Below are positions 9,826 to 19,030 of a DNA stretch of 64,000 bases, piece after piece. The position numbers and the translations under genes were made by a program. The notes beneath the pieces are model-generated. The model ran no database searches and was not told the origin of the DNA. It saw only the letters and a list, made by a program, of their open reading frames with translations. Source of the stretch: Paraburkholderia oxyphila NBRC 105797 (lineage in GTDB: Bacteria; Pseudomonadota; Gammaproteobacteria; Burkholderiales; Burkholderiaceae). The stretch is from NCBI RefSeq assembly GCF_000685075.1, contig NZ_BAYD01000015.1:62001-126000 (forward strand), written 5' to 3'. Position 1 is the first letter of the stretch. Each line of letters opens with the position of its first letter.

Positions 9826-9864
9826 TGGCGCAGGTTTTCTCTTGTTGGGAAAGAACCTGCGCCA
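9826..9864. repeat. Palindromic hairpin repeat, copy 1
   Basis: TGGCGCAGGTT at 9826-9836 is the exact reverse complement of 9854-9864, with a T/C/G-rich loop between. A second copy occurs at 11846-11882 in the same orientation. Both are followed by ATG, and about 45-75 bases downstream by a diverged second block (GATG..CGCGTG..TGCG..GCACGC). The repeated unit is therefore longer than the hairpin. It looks like a REP-type dispersed element or the remnant of a duplicated border. Confidence 0.75.
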
Positions 9865-10543
9865 TGTTTCTTTTTCCGCAAAAATCTGCGCCGGCGAGCC
9901 GTTTCGGATTTTTTTTGGATGCCTCGCGTGGAAGCTGCGCTGCACGCTTGAATGGTGAAAATATCCGCAATTGAGCGGCCGCGAGCCGCTTCATCATCGG
10001 GAACCACAGATCGTCCATAGGGCGCTATCCACGTCTAGCTGTGTCCATTTCGCATAGCGCGCCATGCCGGGCCGGCTGGCCGTCCACATCGTCATCCAGG
10101 AACTGGATGCCGGCGACGAGGACTGGCGCGAAGCGAATGGCGCGCGCGGTCATTTTCATCGGTCGGATCGTAACGCTCGGGAATTGTTGAAGGGTTATGT
10201 TCGATCGGAGTAGTGCAATCGGCATAATAGGACACTTCTCAGCACGCGTACCTTGTGCTGATAACCCCCCCGATTATTGGGTCTGGCAATATTTTCCGGG
10301 TTGCTCCTGACCTGATGTGATGCGATGAGAGATTATTACCTGAATCAGAATTCTCGCAGCTATAAGTGTCGCTTCAAAGAAATTGTTTAGAGGGGGCTAT
10401 TTCAAGCGGACGTTGAATTATCAAAAATTGATCTGTACTATCCTCGCTCACTGGAGCTAATGCAAAACTCTGGTCGACAATAGCTCGGCCGATCTCGGGT
10501 TTCGTTGTGTGATCAACCAGCCCGCACCGTTCGGAAAATAGGC

Positions 10544-11500
10544 ATGCAAAACGACGCGATCGCACGAGGCGGCGAGCAGGAACACGCGTCGCTCAGGCGG
10601 GCCGCCGCGATTTGTGTCGCGTTCGGCCTCGTGCTGGTCGCATGCGCAGCCCTTTGGGCATGGATGACGTTATCGTCCACGCGCGGGATGATCGGCACGC
10701 AAGGCACTGTGGTTGGCTTTCTGAACGATAGCCGCGATCCGCGGTTCTTTCGGCCAGTTTTCTCGTTCCTGACGCAAGACGGAGAGCGTGTGGTGGTCAG
10801 GGGCCGCACGGCTTCCGCGCCGCCCGCATACGAACTGGGCGAGAAGGTTGCGCTTTACTATCGCGCTGGCCAGCCTTCGCAGGACTACGTGATCGACAAT
10901 TTGAGCGAGCGCTGGTTTCCTGTTGTCGTCCTCTCTGTGCTGGGCATCGCATTTGCCGGCGCTGGGGCGATCACACGCGTTTTGACACAAGGGACGCGCG
11001 GCAACTTTGCGGGCGCAGTGAAAATGCGCGGCAGTGTCGCGCAAAGGCGCCGCGCGTTGCACCGGCGTGATCTCATGATCTGCGCCGCGCCGATCGCGAT
11101 GGGCGCTGTCGCGCTCGCCATCGCATGTGGGCTGTTCATACACGAGCGCCATATCACGGGGACGTTCATACACACGACGGGGCAGGTCGTCGATATGGTG
11201 GAGCCTCAGCGCCGTGTCAAGGGCGGCCATCTTGCCTCGGCAGTCGTGCGGTTCAAAACGGCTAGCGGGCAGGTCGTGACTTTCGTACAGGGCTCCTCAT
11301 CGACGGGTAATACGCTCGCTTTCAGCGATACAGTTGGCGTGCTCTATGACCCTGACAATCCCCAGCGGGCCATTGTCGACCGGTTTGGGGACCGTTGGGG
11401 CGCGGCCGCGATATTGTGTGCGATCGGCTTGCCGATGATGGCAATCGGCTTCTATTTTCTGTTCGGCATGCTCGCGCCGGCTCGTTCGCGCAAGCGTTGA
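10544..11500 (+). CDS. Membrane protein with two DUF3592-like repeats
   Basis: A 318-aa integral membrane protein of unknown function. It reads as an internal duplication, each half consisting of a transmembrane helix, a soluble beta-rich segment and a second helix. Half one has TM near residues 22-40, then GTVVGFLNDSRDPRFFRPVF and a TM near 130-150. Half two has TM near 185-205, then TGQVVDMVEPQRR...GVLYDPDNPQRAIVD and a TM near 295-315. The PVFSF and ALYYRAGQPS-type motifs fit DUF3592. ATG 10544 is preferred, with GTG 10505 in the same frame upstream. It lies alone in low-GC DNA about 860 bases before vgrG, between the two hairpin repeats. DUF3592 genes occur near toxin loci, so an immunity role is conceivable but unproven. 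Confidence 0.75.
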   Translation: MQNDAIARGGEQEHASLRRAAAICVAFGLVLVACAALWAWMTLSSTRGMIGTQGTVVGFLNDSRDPRFFRPVFSFLTQDGERVVVRGRTASAPPAYELGEKVALYYRAGQPSQDYVIDNLSERWFPVVVLSVLGIAFAGAGAITRVLTQGTRGNFAGAVKMRGSVAQRRRALHRRDLMICAAPIAMGAVALAIACGLFIHERHITGTFIHTTGQVVDMVEPQRRVKGGHLASAVVRFKTASGQVVTFVQGSSSTGNTLAFSDTVGVLYDPDNPQRAIVDRFGDRWGAAAILCAIGLPMMAIGFYFLFGMLAPARSRKR

Positions 11501-12360
11501 ATACCGCGCGGGCCGACTCAGAAGGCGCGTTGATTGCCTTGCTTCGTCTTCGTCCGTTCAAGTCCTGGTGCCTGAAGTGCCGAGTGTGGTGGTGTGCGGG
11601 ATCACCACGAGTGCCGCGCGTTCGCGCGCAAAGGCGACGGCGAGCCTGGCGTCAAAACCATCTGGCCAGGCATGCAGCGGATAGCGGACTTCGTTGCTGG
11701 CATCAGGTACATGCGCGAGGTTGAGCATCAGACTTGTGTGGAATGGAATGGGTTTTACGGACGCTTCGTCGAAGGGGCAACGGGCTACCGGAGCAGGGAA
11801 TCGGATGCTTGCAAGCCATTGCCGCCCGAAATCAGCGAAGATTCGTGGCGCAGGTTTTCTCATACCAAGAGAACCTGCGCCATGGAGCCGACCCGGGTCT
11901 TTTAGATGTATCGCGTGACGTTGCGTGGCACGCCTGCGAGCGGGCCATCGCGACCCGCGCTTGCCGCACCGGTACCATCAAACGGCGATCTGGCGGGACC
12001 GTCGAACAGGCGGCGGCCGCTTTGCCGCAAGAGTGTGCGACACGCTCACCCAACCGATTCAGCTTTAAGTCCGTCCAGGCGGCCACGGACTGCGCTTACG
12101 CACGGCTCAGTTGGAGCGTTAAAAGCGAATAATGATAGTATCGGGCGGTATGATTTTCCTGTGCATCACGAGTCGACGATAAATCGGAAATAAATGCTGA
12201 CTATTTGATGGTTTTCTTGAAAAATTTGACAGCAACCTGAGCGCCTGATATTTTCTGCGCGATTTTCCCGTACACGCATTTAATGTGTCACTCGTAATCC
12301 GCAGTGGCGCCATAGTCAATCTAAAACGCATATTGCAGAATTCCTAACGGGGAGCAGGTC
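11501..12360. other. 860-base region before vgrG, no supported gene
   Basis: It holds the second palindromic hairpin (11846-11882) and an AT-rich leader at 12120-12360 that probably carries the vgrG promoter. A minus-strand open frame at 11558-11863 runs through part of it. It starts inside the hairpin and lacks a ribosome site, so I treat it as a remnant or chance frame. I cannot assign any other feature. Confidence 0.45.
11846..11882. repeat. Palindromic hairpin repeat, copy 2
   Basis: The TGGCGCAGGTT arm at 11846-11856 pairs exactly with 11872-11882. The left shoulder TTTTCTC is shared with copy 1 at 9826-9864, while the loop sequences differ (ATACCAA against TTGTTGGG). Conservation of the stem together with loop variation suggests selection for, or recent spread of, a structured element. 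Confidence 0.75.
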
Positions 12361-15150
12361 GTGAACTTTCCCGCTATCCAGCGCGTATTTATCGGCGCCC
12401 TTCCGTCGCAGAACACGCGCCCGTTCAGACTATATTGGAGAGCCTCTCAAGCCGAACTTTCCGGTTTAATGTTTCTTCAGCGGCTGGACATTCGCGAGGA
12501 CCTGTGCGGGGGCATCGAAGGAAGGCTTTTCTGCCTCTCGACCAGCAACGGGATTCCACTCCAGAATTTTCTGGGCCAGCCGGTGACTATTCAACTGGTT
12601 ACCGACGCAGGGACACTTCAGTCGATTTGCGCGATTGTCACTGACGCGTATGAAGGCGAGTCTGATGGCTCGCTCGCGACCTATCAACTGGTGGTTCGCG
12701 ATGCGCTTTCGATTCTCGAGCGTCGCGTCAATACCCGGATTTTCCGCACTAAAAGCACGCTGGATATTATCCAGACGCTGGTCCGTGAATGGCGCACAAG
12801 AAGCAGTACACTCGCGGCAACGTTTGATATCGACGTCTCGAAACTCGATGCGTCGAAATATCCCGTTCGTGAGCAAACCCTGCAGTTTGACGAGTCGGAC
12901 GCTGATTTTATTCGGCGGCTGTGCCGAAAGGAGGGCATCTCCTGGTTCGTCAAAGCGGGCGGAGGGCAGGGCGGTTCGGGCCTTGGCGAGCAGCCGTTTC
13001 ACACGCTGGTTCTTTTCGACAGCGTCATCAAGCTCGAGCAGGCGCCGGTGGGCACGGTCCCGTATCACGCCGATGCGACCGTCGGCACGAACGACTCGAT
13101 CACGTTGCTGAACATGGGCCGGCAGCTTGTGGCGGGCTCCGTGCGTCGTGTGAGCTGGGACTATAAGCCGAGCCAGATGGACACGCTGCAGGCTCCCACG
13201 CGCGTTGACCAGGGCGCGGCGGGCAATGATCTCGCGCGACTGCTCTCGGACACCCGCATCGACTCCCCGCATATCGCGGACTCGGAGTCCGACAACCAGC
13301 GTCTGGGGCGCGCACGCCTGATGGCGCATGGCGCACAGGCCGTACGCATGGACGGCGCGAGTGGTGTGCGCAGCCTGACGGTCGGCGCCTGGGTGGCGGT
13401 GACGGGGCACCCCGAGCTGGACCGGTTGCAGGAGGTCGACCGCCGTGTGATCGTCACTTCGCTCCATCATCGTGGCGAGAACAATCTTCCGAAGGACCTG
13501 AACGAGCGGGCACAGTTGCTTTTCACGGCAAGCCGATGGTTGTTCGATTCGCCACCGGTGTCCGCGCAAACGCGCATGCGCCCGGCGACCATCGACGGCT
13601 CGGAGTCGAGTCGATACGAAAACACGTTTGCCGGCGTGCCGCGCGGCACGCCGCTCACACCGGTGTATGACCCGCGGGTCGACTTGCCGCGCGTGTATCC
13701 GGTCACGGGTGTGGTGGTCGTGCCCGACGGTGAAGAAGTGCATTGCGACGAGTACGGACGGATCTACGTCCAGATCCAGGGCCTTGACGAGGCCGACCAT
13801 GCGCATGCAAGTGGTGCGGGCACCCAGGGCACGCCGGCCGATAGCGCCGCGGTGCGGGTCCTTGGCGGATGGGCGGGTGAAAACTACGGGCAGCACGTCT
13901 TGCCGCGCGGGGGCATGGAAGTGCTGCTCGATTTCATGAACGGCGACCCTGACCGGATGTATGTTGCGGGCGTGTTCGCAAATGGGCAGAACATGCCGGC
14001 TACGTTCAGCCGCACGGGCGGGTTGCCGGGAAATCGCTTTCTCACGGGCATGCGATCGAAGGAGATTCAGGGGCAGCGCTACAACCAGTTGCGGCTCGAC
14101 GACACGCCCTCCCAGATCAGCGCGCAACTCGCGAGCGAACACGCGCATTCCCAGCTGAATCTTGGCTATCTCACGCAGCCACGCAATGACGGCAAGGGCG
14201 ACGACCGCGGCGAGGGCGCGGAACTGCGCACGGATGCTGCTGCGGCCCTGCGCGCAGCGCAGGGCATTCTGCTGACGACCTACGCACGTACCCAGGCGAG
14301 CGGCGGCCAACTCGACCGCGATGAGCTGGTCAAGCTCCTCGGCGAATGCACCGACCTCTTCAAGTCGCTGGGCGATTACGCGAGTGAGCACGGCGGGCAG
14401 CCAATCGATACTGCGGGACAACAAGCTGTCGCAAGCACTTTCAGGAGCTGGTCGCCCGCGAGCGGCAACGCGGGTGCGAGCGGAACGGCGAGCTCGGACG
14501 CACTCCTCGCGTTCGGCGCGCAGTCCGGTTCGGTGAACCTCACTCCGAAGACGCATGTGACCTATGCGGGCGAGAATATCGACCAGGTCGCGCAGCAAAA
14601 TTTTCAGATGACGAGCGGTCAGAGGCTCGTTGCGCATGCAGGCAAAGGGATGCAGTTGTTTTCCATGGCCGATGGTCTGACCGCTATTGCGAACCAGGGC
14701 GACGTGTCGATCCAGGCACAGGCGGGCGACGCAGTCGTGCAGGCGCAAAAGGACCTCCATCTGGCGGCGACGAAAGACGTCTATATCTACGGCGACAAGA
14801 TCCACCTCGTGGCAGCGGACGGCAGCTATCACACAATCGGCGGCGGCCACGAAATCGGCTCCAGCGGCGGGCTCAACGTGAAGACCGCCGGGCATTCGTT
14901 CAATGGCCCGGCGACGGAGTCCGCGTCGCCGCCGAATTTCGGCCGCAATGGCACGAAGCAGCGTTTCAAGCTCCATTACCCCGGACATACGGAGGAGGCA
15001 CCGCAACTGGCCGCGAGCCAGGCCTACAAGATCACCATGAGCAACGGGCAGGTGATACAGGGCACCTCCGACGCGAAAGGCATGACTGACCTTCTGCAAG
15101 ACGACGTCATGCGTATCGCCAGGATCGATATTTTGAAGAACCCGCTCTAA
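12361..15150 (+). CDS. vgrG: T6SS spike protein VgrG
   Basis: Trimeric tip of the type VI secretion needle (929 aa). The N-terminal gp27/gp5-like region covers about residues 10-470 (FRLYWRASQAELSGLMFLQRLDIRE; a base-plate-like fold with LQFDESDADFIRRLCRKEGISW). The gp5 OB-fold follows around 450-560 (YPVTGVVVVPDGEEVHCDEYGRIYVQ), then a DUF2345-type beta-helix around 720-850 (GMQLFSMADGLTAIANQGDVSIQ). A C-terminal extension of about 60 residues after it (QRFKLHYPGHTEEAPQ) probably docks cargo. The GTG start has a ribosome site GGGGAGCAGG. It heads the effector module with Tle3, Tla3 and PAAR genes on the same strand, which marks it as the dedicated carrier for this lipase. Confidence 0.95.
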   Translation: MNFPAIQRVFIGALPSQNTRPFRLYWRASQAELSGLMFLQRLDIREDLCGGIEGRLFCLSTSNGIPLQNFLGQPVTIQLVTDAGTLQSICAIVTDAYEGESDGSLATYQLVVRDALSILERRVNTRIFRTKSTLDIIQTLVREWRTRSSTLAATFDIDVSKLDASKYPVREQTLQFDESDADFIRRLCRKEGISWFVKAGGGQGGSGLGEQPFHTLVLFDSVIKLEQAPVGTVPYHADATVGTNDSITLLNMGRQLVAGSVRRVSWDYKPSQMDTLQAPTRVDQGAAGNDLARLLSDTRIDSPHIADSESDNQRLGRARLMAHGAQAVRMDGASGVRSLTVGAWVAVTGHPELDRLQEVDRRVIVTSLHHRGENNLPKDLNERAQLLFTASRWLFDSPPVSAQTRMRPATIDGSESSRYENTFAGVPRGTPLTPVYDPRVDLPRVYPVTGVVVVPDGEEVHCDEYGRIYVQIQGLDEADHAHASGAGTQGTPADSAAVRVLGGWAGENYGQHVLPRGGMEVLLDFMNGDPDRMYVAGVFANGQNMPATFSRTGGLPGNRFLTGMRSKEIQGQRYNQLRLDDTPSQISAQLASEHAHSQLNLGYLTQPRNDGKGDDRGEGAELRTDAAAALRAAQGILLTTYARTQASGGQLDRDELVKLLGECTDLFKSLGDYASEHGGQPIDTAGQQAVASTFRSWSPASGNAGASGTASSDALLAFGAQSGSVNLTPKTHVTYAGENIDQVAQQNFQMTSGQRLVAHAGKGMQLFSMADGLTAIANQGDVSIQAQAGDAVVQAQKDLHLAATKDVYIYGDKIHLVAADGSYHTIGGGHEIGSSGGLNVKTAGHSFNGPATESASPPNFGRNGTKQRFKLHYPGHTEEAPQLAASQAYKITMSNGQVIQGTSDAKGMTDLLQDDVMRIARIDILKNPL

Positions 15151-15172
15151 GTGCGCGTGAGGACGTAAAGGC

Positions 15173-17359
15173 ATGGGTGCCACCGAACAGACCGTGACCG
15201 CGAGCGCGAGCGCCGCCACCAATCCGAAGTACGACAATCAGCCACGCCTCGTCGAGGTGCCGGCAGACCGGCCCGGGATCGTGATTTTTCTGCACGGCGT
15301 GAACGATCCGGGCGCCACCTATGAAAAGGTCGAGCGCGGCATGTGCGAGGGCCTGAACTGGCGCCTCGATCGTACCGACCTCAAGCCCGGCGCGTATGGG
15401 GCCATGTGGAAAGCCGCAAAGGACGACCAGGCCAAAGCAGCGAAGAACGGCGTGCCGCTCAGCGAAGACACGGCGAGCGTTGTCTACGATCCGGACACGT
15501 TCCTTTATATGAGAACCGAGGACGGGCAGACGAACTCCGTGTTCGTGCCTTTCTATTGGGGCTATCGCGCAGCCGATGGCGAGATCGCGAAGGACAAGAG
15601 CGGCCAGCCCGTCGTGCTGCGAAGCCAGCATCAGGACACCCAGGGAAACCGGCTCGATGCCCACTTCGCAAAAGAGGGCGGATACTTCGACAACGCGACG
15701 AATAACCTCCCGGACATGTACGGGGAAGGCTTCAAGATCGATCTCAAGTCGGGTGTGGCGAGGCACGCAACGGATCGATATACCTATATCGGCAACAGTC
15801 CGGAACGGTTGTACTTCGTACTGGCCGCACATCGACTCGCAGCGCTGATCCGCGAGATTCGCCAGGCCAGCGAAGGCCAGGGGACGGCGGACGAGACGAT
15901 CACCGTGATGGGCCACAGTCAGGGCACACTGATTACGCTGCTCGCCCACGCGATTCTCGCGAAAGACAATGTTCGCCCGGCCGACAGCATCATCATGGTC
16001 GACAGCCCCTATGCGGTCTGGGAGAACGGCGACGAAGAGCAAACGTCACAGGCAAAGATCAAGACGCTCGGAAACATCGTCGAGACGGTTGCCAAGGCGC
16101 GTCACGATCAGCCGCCGCTTGCCGATCTGTCCTCGTCCAATGACGATGTGAAGCATAAGGGGCGCGCAGGTCCCAAATGGTCTCCGGCACAAGGGATGCG
16201 CCCGCTCGGCCCCAATGGCGCGGACGTCAAGTTCGCCGAGCGCGACAATCGCGGGCGGGTGCACATGTATTTCGTGACCGACGATCAAGTGGTCGCGCTC
16301 GATAACATTCGCGGCATCGGCACGTATGGATTGCCGGATACGGTCAGCGCGCCCGCACTCGGGTCCGGCTCATGGGGGACGAAGATCGACCTCCCGGCCA
16401 TGGCTGCCATCAGGAATGCACAGGACCGCTATGGGTTTTATCAGCGTTTCTGGACGAAGCTCGAGCGCGATGGCAAGTCCGTGCCGGTGGGGCTCGCGCC
16501 GCAAATCATCAAGATTCGCGAAACCAGCGAGCCGCGCTATCCGGGCGGAAACAATATCGCGTCGGCCGTGAGCCAGCATCCGTACCGCAACCTGACGAAT
16601 AACGAGGGCCGTGACGGGAGCCTCGATCGCTGGATCAACGGCGAGCAGATCGATCCTCCCTGGTTTCCCAACCTCTTCGGCGGCGAGACACTCGATAAAA
16701 AGGGCAACCCGAGCGGTTTGCTGCCGGTCGATCCGGTTGCCGTGGATGTCGCGCTGGGCAACCCCATGGCGAGCTACGACTGGCGGCCGCTATCCGGCAT
16801 TCCGGATACGGTGCTCTTCATGGCGCGCGAGGCGCCCAGTGCGGTAGCGCAGGGGCAGCGCGTCAAGCAGTGGTACAACGGCGGGCAACCGGACATCAAT
16901 GACCAGACGTCCGATGTGGTGTCGTTCGACAACGGCCAGAACTTCTATCGTCGCGAGACCCCCAATGAGGTTCGCGAGCGGCTGACCGGAAATGACGCGA
17001 CCGCGAACAACTACCATTCTGGCATCCTGAACGATTCCGACAACGTGCGGGCTGTCGCCGCGATGGATGCCGCGGTCGGCCAGGCCAAAACGCTCGACGA
17101 CGCCAATTGGCGAGCGGCCTTGATCGCGCTTGCGGACTGGAGAACGGACTGGACAACGGTGCCTGACAACGTCAAGACGGTCTACCAGTCCAGATTTAGC
17201 GATGGGGCACGCAATATCGCGGATGCCACGTACAAGTATTACTCGTCCGGGATTTTCCCGGACGCGTCGCTGGTGCCTCGCACCTGGCCACCGCTTGTCG
17301 CGAGCCAGACAAAGGACGAGCGCGAACAGGGCAAGAACGATCCGGGGGTGTTGGCATGA
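15173..17359 (+). CDS. tle3: T6SS lipase effector, Tle3 type (DUF3274)
   Basis: Predicted antibacterial phospholipase (728 aa) delivered on VgrG. An alpha/beta-hydrolase start (GIVIFLHGVNDPGATYE, residues 36-52) is followed by the nucleophile elbow GHSQG with catalytic Ser249. The next strand is IIMVDSPYAVWEN. The C-terminal half carries the Tle3/DUF3274-like region. No signal peptide or transmembrane segment is seen, as expected for a protein loaded in the cytoplasm. It lies 22 bases after vgrG and overlaps the adaptor gene by 4 bases. In enteroaggregative E. coli (known) Tle3 is escorted by Tla3 and acts in the target periplasm. The same partnership is inferred here from gene order. I see no Tli3-like immunity gene in the module. 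Confidence 0.88.
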   Translation: MGATEQTVTASASAATNPKYDNQPRLVEVPADRPGIVIFLHGVNDPGATYEKVERGMCEGLNWRLDRTDLKPGAYGAMWKAAKDDQAKAAKNGVPLSEDTASVVYDPDTFLYMRTEDGQTNSVFVPFYWGYRAADGEIAKDKSGQPVVLRSQHQDTQGNRLDAHFAKEGGYFDNATNNLPDMYGEGFKIDLKSGVARHATDRYTYIGNSPERLYFVLAAHRLAALIREIRQASEGQGTADETITVMGHSQGTLITLLAHAILAKDNVRPADSIIMVDSPYAVWENGDEEQTSQAKIKTLGNIVETVAKARHDQPPLADLSSSNDDVKHKGRAGPKWSPAQGMRPLGPNGADVKFAERDNRGRVHMYFVTDDQVVALDNIRGIGTYGLPDTVSAPALGSGSWGTKIDLPAMAAIRNAQDRYGFYQRFWTKLERDGKSVPVGLAPQIIKIRETSEPRYPGGNNIASAVSQHPYRNLTNNEGRDGSLDRWINGEQIDPPWFPNLFGGETLDKKGNPSGLLPVDPVAVDVALGNPMASYDWRPLSGIPDTVLFMAREAPSAVAQGQRVKQWYNGGQPDINDQTSDVVSFDNGQNFYRRETPNEVRERLTGNDATANNYHSGILNDSDNVRAVAAMDAAVGQAKTLDDANWRAALIALADWRTDWTTVPDNVKTVYQSRFSDGARNIADATYKYYSSGIFPDASLVPRTWPPLVASQTKDEREQGKNDPGVLA

Positions 17360-18981
17360 AAACCGCAAGACTTCCTCGTCCATGGGGCTTTCTTGCCTTG
17401 TTCGCGATATGGTCGATCGGCTGGTCGGCGTACACCATGACGGGCAATTTCAACGTAGGGTCCGCAACAGGAATTGAGGCAGCAGGGATGATGAGAACAC
17501 TGGTTTGGGGCATTCTGGCCGGCGCGGCCTGCGTAGCGTTGTTGTTCTTTGGTACGTTAAAGGCGCGCTCGGCGAACGCAGCAACGGTTGGCGCCGCGAG
17601 CCAGCACGAATCGAGCGACATCCCATTGGCGGCAGCAGGCACCGCGCCCGCAGGCGGCCCCGTTGCCGCCCCCGATCGGCTCGAGTTGCGGGCCGTGGGC
17701 ATTCGCGTCGACAAGTGGGCGCAGACTCAAGTCTGGGATATGTTGAAGAAGCAGACAGACGCGTATCGCAGCGTGCTGCCCACGGACGCCGGCAGCTATG
17801 CGGCGTCTCGCGACCTGGTTCAGGCGCAGGCTCGCAGGGCACTGGGCTCGTCGTTCAAATACAGCGCGGGCGAGGGAGTCGAGCGCTGGCCGGTTCCCGT
17901 CATCATCTTCGGACCACCCAAGGCGCCCGATATCGACAGCAACATTGCCAACCTCATCACGACCAACCGCCAGGCGGCGAGTCTCGCGCAACACATGTTC
18001 CTGACTGCGCAGGCCGTCAACGTGACGAATCCGCAGGCGCAGATCGATTATCTCTTCGACTTCTTTGCGAAGAACCCGCAAGTGCCGCAAGTGCTCATCT
18101 ACGGTTTCGACGGTGCGGCGGTGCGCACCTGGTTCGAGCACGTGTCTCTGCCCGAAGGGCAGCGCGTGCCTTCCCAGTTCGATGCGATGGTGGGGCTGCT
18201 CGTGTCGCGCACCGATCGTGTCGATGCGTACATGCGCCCATTCGTCAGCAACGACCCCGAAGACGCAGGTCCCGACGACCGCCAGTACGACACGATCAAG
18301 CTGGCCAACTTCTTCTGGAACGTCAATTCGGAGCCGAAGCCGGGTCTCGACGTATCGCCGCCGAGCGTGGCTCACTGGCAGTCGAAGCTGCCCCTGCTTG
18401 CGCAATCGCTGGACAACAAGGGCCCCGGCACGTTCAAGCCCGACCCGTGGTTTCCCGCGCGATGGGCGCGTTGGCAGCTAGACGAATTCGACCGCGAGCC
18501 GATGCTTGGCTATCTGCACAAGCCGGTTGCCGTGCGCTTGACCGATGCGAGCGGTCAGCCGCTGAAAGCCTCAGCCTCGGCCGCAGCCCTGCGCGAGGGC
18601 TGGGAAAAGGTGCAGGCCCAGTTGCCGAATAACGGCAAGGTCGCGCGGGTGTTCTTCGACAGCGTCGCCACGCCGGCCGTGTTTCCGCTGCTGCATTCGC
18701 TCGCGATGGAGGATGGCCTCGACCCGACCAGCATCACGGAGGGATTCGACGTCGGGCGTCGAATCGGCAATGTGGGCATCATGGGTTCGATGGTCGGCAT
18801 TGCGATGTCTGCCATGGCCAGCTACGACGTGGGACAAGGCAGCGTGACCGTCAACATGACGCCGGACGGGCAGCTGCATTTCATTCTGGTGACGCCGCCG
18901 GACGAGGCGGAGAAGGCCGCGAACACGGAACGCCGTCAGTTGCCGGCCGATCCATTTCGGCATCTTATGCCCAGAGTGTGA
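17356..18981 (+). CDS. tla3: T6SS lipase adaptor, Tla3 type (DUF2875)
   Basis: Companion of the Tle3 lipase, 541 aa. Two N-terminal transmembrane helices (about residues 11-30 and 46-68) anchor a large soluble domain. The first part of that domain (LRAVGIRVDKWAQTQVWDMLKKQT) and the repeated VFFDSVATPAVFPLLHSLAMEDGLDP region match the DUF2875/Tla3 group. In the E. coli system (known) Tla3 binds Tle3 and VgrG to load the effector. The ATGA overlap with tle3 indicates translational coupling. A two-helix membrane anchor is notable for a loading factor and leaves open a second function, such as protecting the producer from its own enzyme (speculative). Codon use and GC match the neighbours. Confidence 0.85.
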   Translation: MKTARLPRPWGFLALFAIWSIGWSAYTMTGNFNVGSATGIEAAGMMRTLVWGILAGAACVALLFFGTLKARSANAATVGAASQHESSDIPLAAAGTAPAGGPVAAPDRLELRAVGIRVDKWAQTQVWDMLKKQTDAYRSVLPTDAGSYAASRDLVQAQARRALGSSFKYSAGEGVERWPVPVIIFGPPKAPDIDSNIANLITTNRQAASLAQHMFLTAQAVNVTNPQAQIDYLFDFFAKNPQVPQVLIYGFDGAAVRTWFEHVSLPEGQRVPSQFDAMVGLLVSRTDRVDAYMRPFVSNDPEDAGPDDRQYDTIKLANFFWNVNSEPKPGLDVSPPSVAHWQSKLPLLAQSLDNKGPGTFKPDPWFPARWARWQLDEFDREPMLGYLHKPVAVRLTDASGQPLKASASAAALREGWEKVQAQLPNNGKVARVFFDSVATPAVFPLLHSLAMEDGLDPTSITEGFDVGRRIGNVGIMGSMVGIAMSAMASYDVGQGSVTVNMTPDGQLHFILVTPPDEAEKAANTERRQLPADPFRHLMPRV

Positions 18982-19030
18982 TGCGCACGGCAAGCATCAA
19001 CCGTAATGTTGACGCCTGGAGGCGAGTGCG

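Larger units (their letters stand above)
9542..10543. other. 1-kb low-GC intergenic region without a supported gene
   Basis: The GC content falls visibly compared with the coding flanks, with many A/T runs, especially at 9600-9780 and 10200-10500. It carries a possible terminator after ribA and one copy of a palindromic hairpin element (9826-9864). Short open frames on both strands have no ribosome site and no protein-like composition. The base composition suggests acquired or decayed DNA next to the T6SS island (inference). Confidence 0.5.

Noticed and set aside
11558..11863. Minus-strand open frame of 101 codons before vgrG
   Set aside because: It starts inside the palindromic hairpin and has no ribosome site or recognisable motif. 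It may be a remnant, but I cannot support it.
12466..15237. Very long minus-strand open frame opposite vgrG
   Set aside because: It mirrors the codons of the VgrG gene, is Arg/His-rich, lacks a ribosome site and has no domain. High GC in third positions creates such frames.
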